Assembly: GCF_000155595.1 (NCBI RefSeq) | Contig: NZ_DS989904.1 | Coordinates: 1,321,536 to 1,385,535 of the forward strand | Direction of reading: 5' to 3' | Length of the DNA stretch: 64,000 nt | DNA from: Synechococcus sp. PCC 7335 | GTDB lineage: Bacteria > Cyanobacteriota > Cyanobacteriia > Phormidesmidales > Phormidesmidaceae | Shown here: piece after piece, positions 63,819-64,000 of the stretch | Position numbering within the stretch: position 1 is the first letter of the stretch | Layout of the letters: every line of letters starts with the position of its first letter | Program-made: the position numbers and the translations under genes | The notes under the pieces: generated by a model | Databases searched by the model: none | The model's input: only the letters and a program-made list of their open reading frames with translations | Told to the model about the DNA's origin: nothing

Positions 63819-64000
63819 TTGGAGTCTGTCGAGTCTACGGCTGCTACGCCTGAATCGGATGCCCGATTCATATTAAAAGTGCTTTGGTTAGATAAAGACG
63901 TTGCCCTGGCAGTCGATCAGGTCGTGGGCAAAGGCACTAGTCCGCTAACGTCCTATTTTTTCTGGCCTCGTAACGATGCGTGGGAACAGTTAAAAACAGA
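63819..64000 (+). CDS. ycf65: Ycf65 / plastid-specific ribosomal protein PSRP-3 (5' part, 3' end outside window)
   Basis: Small-subunit ribosomal protein specific to cyanobacteria and plastids. The first 60 residues are visible: a variable N-terminus then [21 protein letters not shown] and [22 protein letters not shown]. The start is TTG at 63819 with GGAGG at 63807-63811, seven bases before it. The gene runs off the window edge. Confidence 0.93.
   Translation, partial: MESVESTAATPESDARFILKVLWLDKDVALAVDQVVGKGTSPLTSYFFWPRNDAWEQLKT

Noticed and set aside
1..64000. CRISPR arrays, insertion sequences, prophage and integrase genes
   Set aside because: No regularly spaced repeat array, transposase or integrase frame was recognised anywhere in the window.

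Overview
The window is a stretch of cyanobacterial chromosome. The evidence is a complete kaiA-kaiB-kaiC circadian clock cluster, the cyanobacterial/plastid genes ycf33 (DUF751) and ycf65 (PSRP-3), a c6-type cytochrome, a group-2-like sigma factor, and many copies of the palindrome GCGATCGC (HIP1). Gene style (serine/threonine kinases with SH3b domains, an FHA-ABC exporter, stress proteins) fits a Leptolyngbya/Phormidesmis-type or large-genome Synechococcus-type organism, but the genus cannot be fixed by eye. No rRNA operon, prophage, insertion sequence or CRISPR array was seen.

Layout. 1-2.7 kb: 3' part of metH and a convergent c-type cytochrome. 2.9-6.1 kb: clock genes, with a 23-bp tandem repeat carrying an 11-bp dyad ahead of kaiA. 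6.2 kb: tRNA-Arg(CCG). 6.4-10.3 kb: a TRAP transporter for 2-oxoacid-like substrates (binding protein on +, small and large membrane subunits on -) with a MarR regulator. 10.7-13.5 kb: envelope/stress genes (GSP17M-DUF2382 protein, BON lipoprotein, two tandem paralogous small secreted proteins). 13.6-19.1 kb: a two-gene module of a RapA-like SNF2 ATPase and a membrane-anchored coiled-coil Hsp70-like ATPase. 19.3-27.7 kb: peptide-type ABC permease, cysteine desulfurase, priA, sigma factor and a HAD phosphatase. 27.9-31.5 kb: tightly spaced LysR, glycosyltransferase and divergent protein kinase genes.

31.6-45.5 kb is mostly housekeeping: tatA-like, purB, prfC, aquaporin, phasin, FKBP isomerase, rnc and rnpB. 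Small membrane or unknown proteins and a dockerin-repeat protein are mixed in. 46-51 kb: a Dam-type adenine methylase, the ycf33-rbfA-GH3 block and a GltS-like symporter. 51.3-56.9 kb: a double-FHA ABC exporter divergent from a Ser/Thr kinase with SH3b domains, followed by a VanY-like D,D-carboxypeptidase. 57-64 kb: fabI, polA, rnz, a conserved hypothetical gene, the cobinamide kinase gene and the start of ycf65.

The parts that invite most attention are the SNF2/Hsp70-like pair, the kinase-FHA-exporter-carboxypeptidase neighbourhood, the kinase whose DFG motif reads NLG, the repeat upstream of kaiA, the paired secreted paralogs and the dockerin-like protein. All functional links between neighbours are inferences from gene order and domain content.
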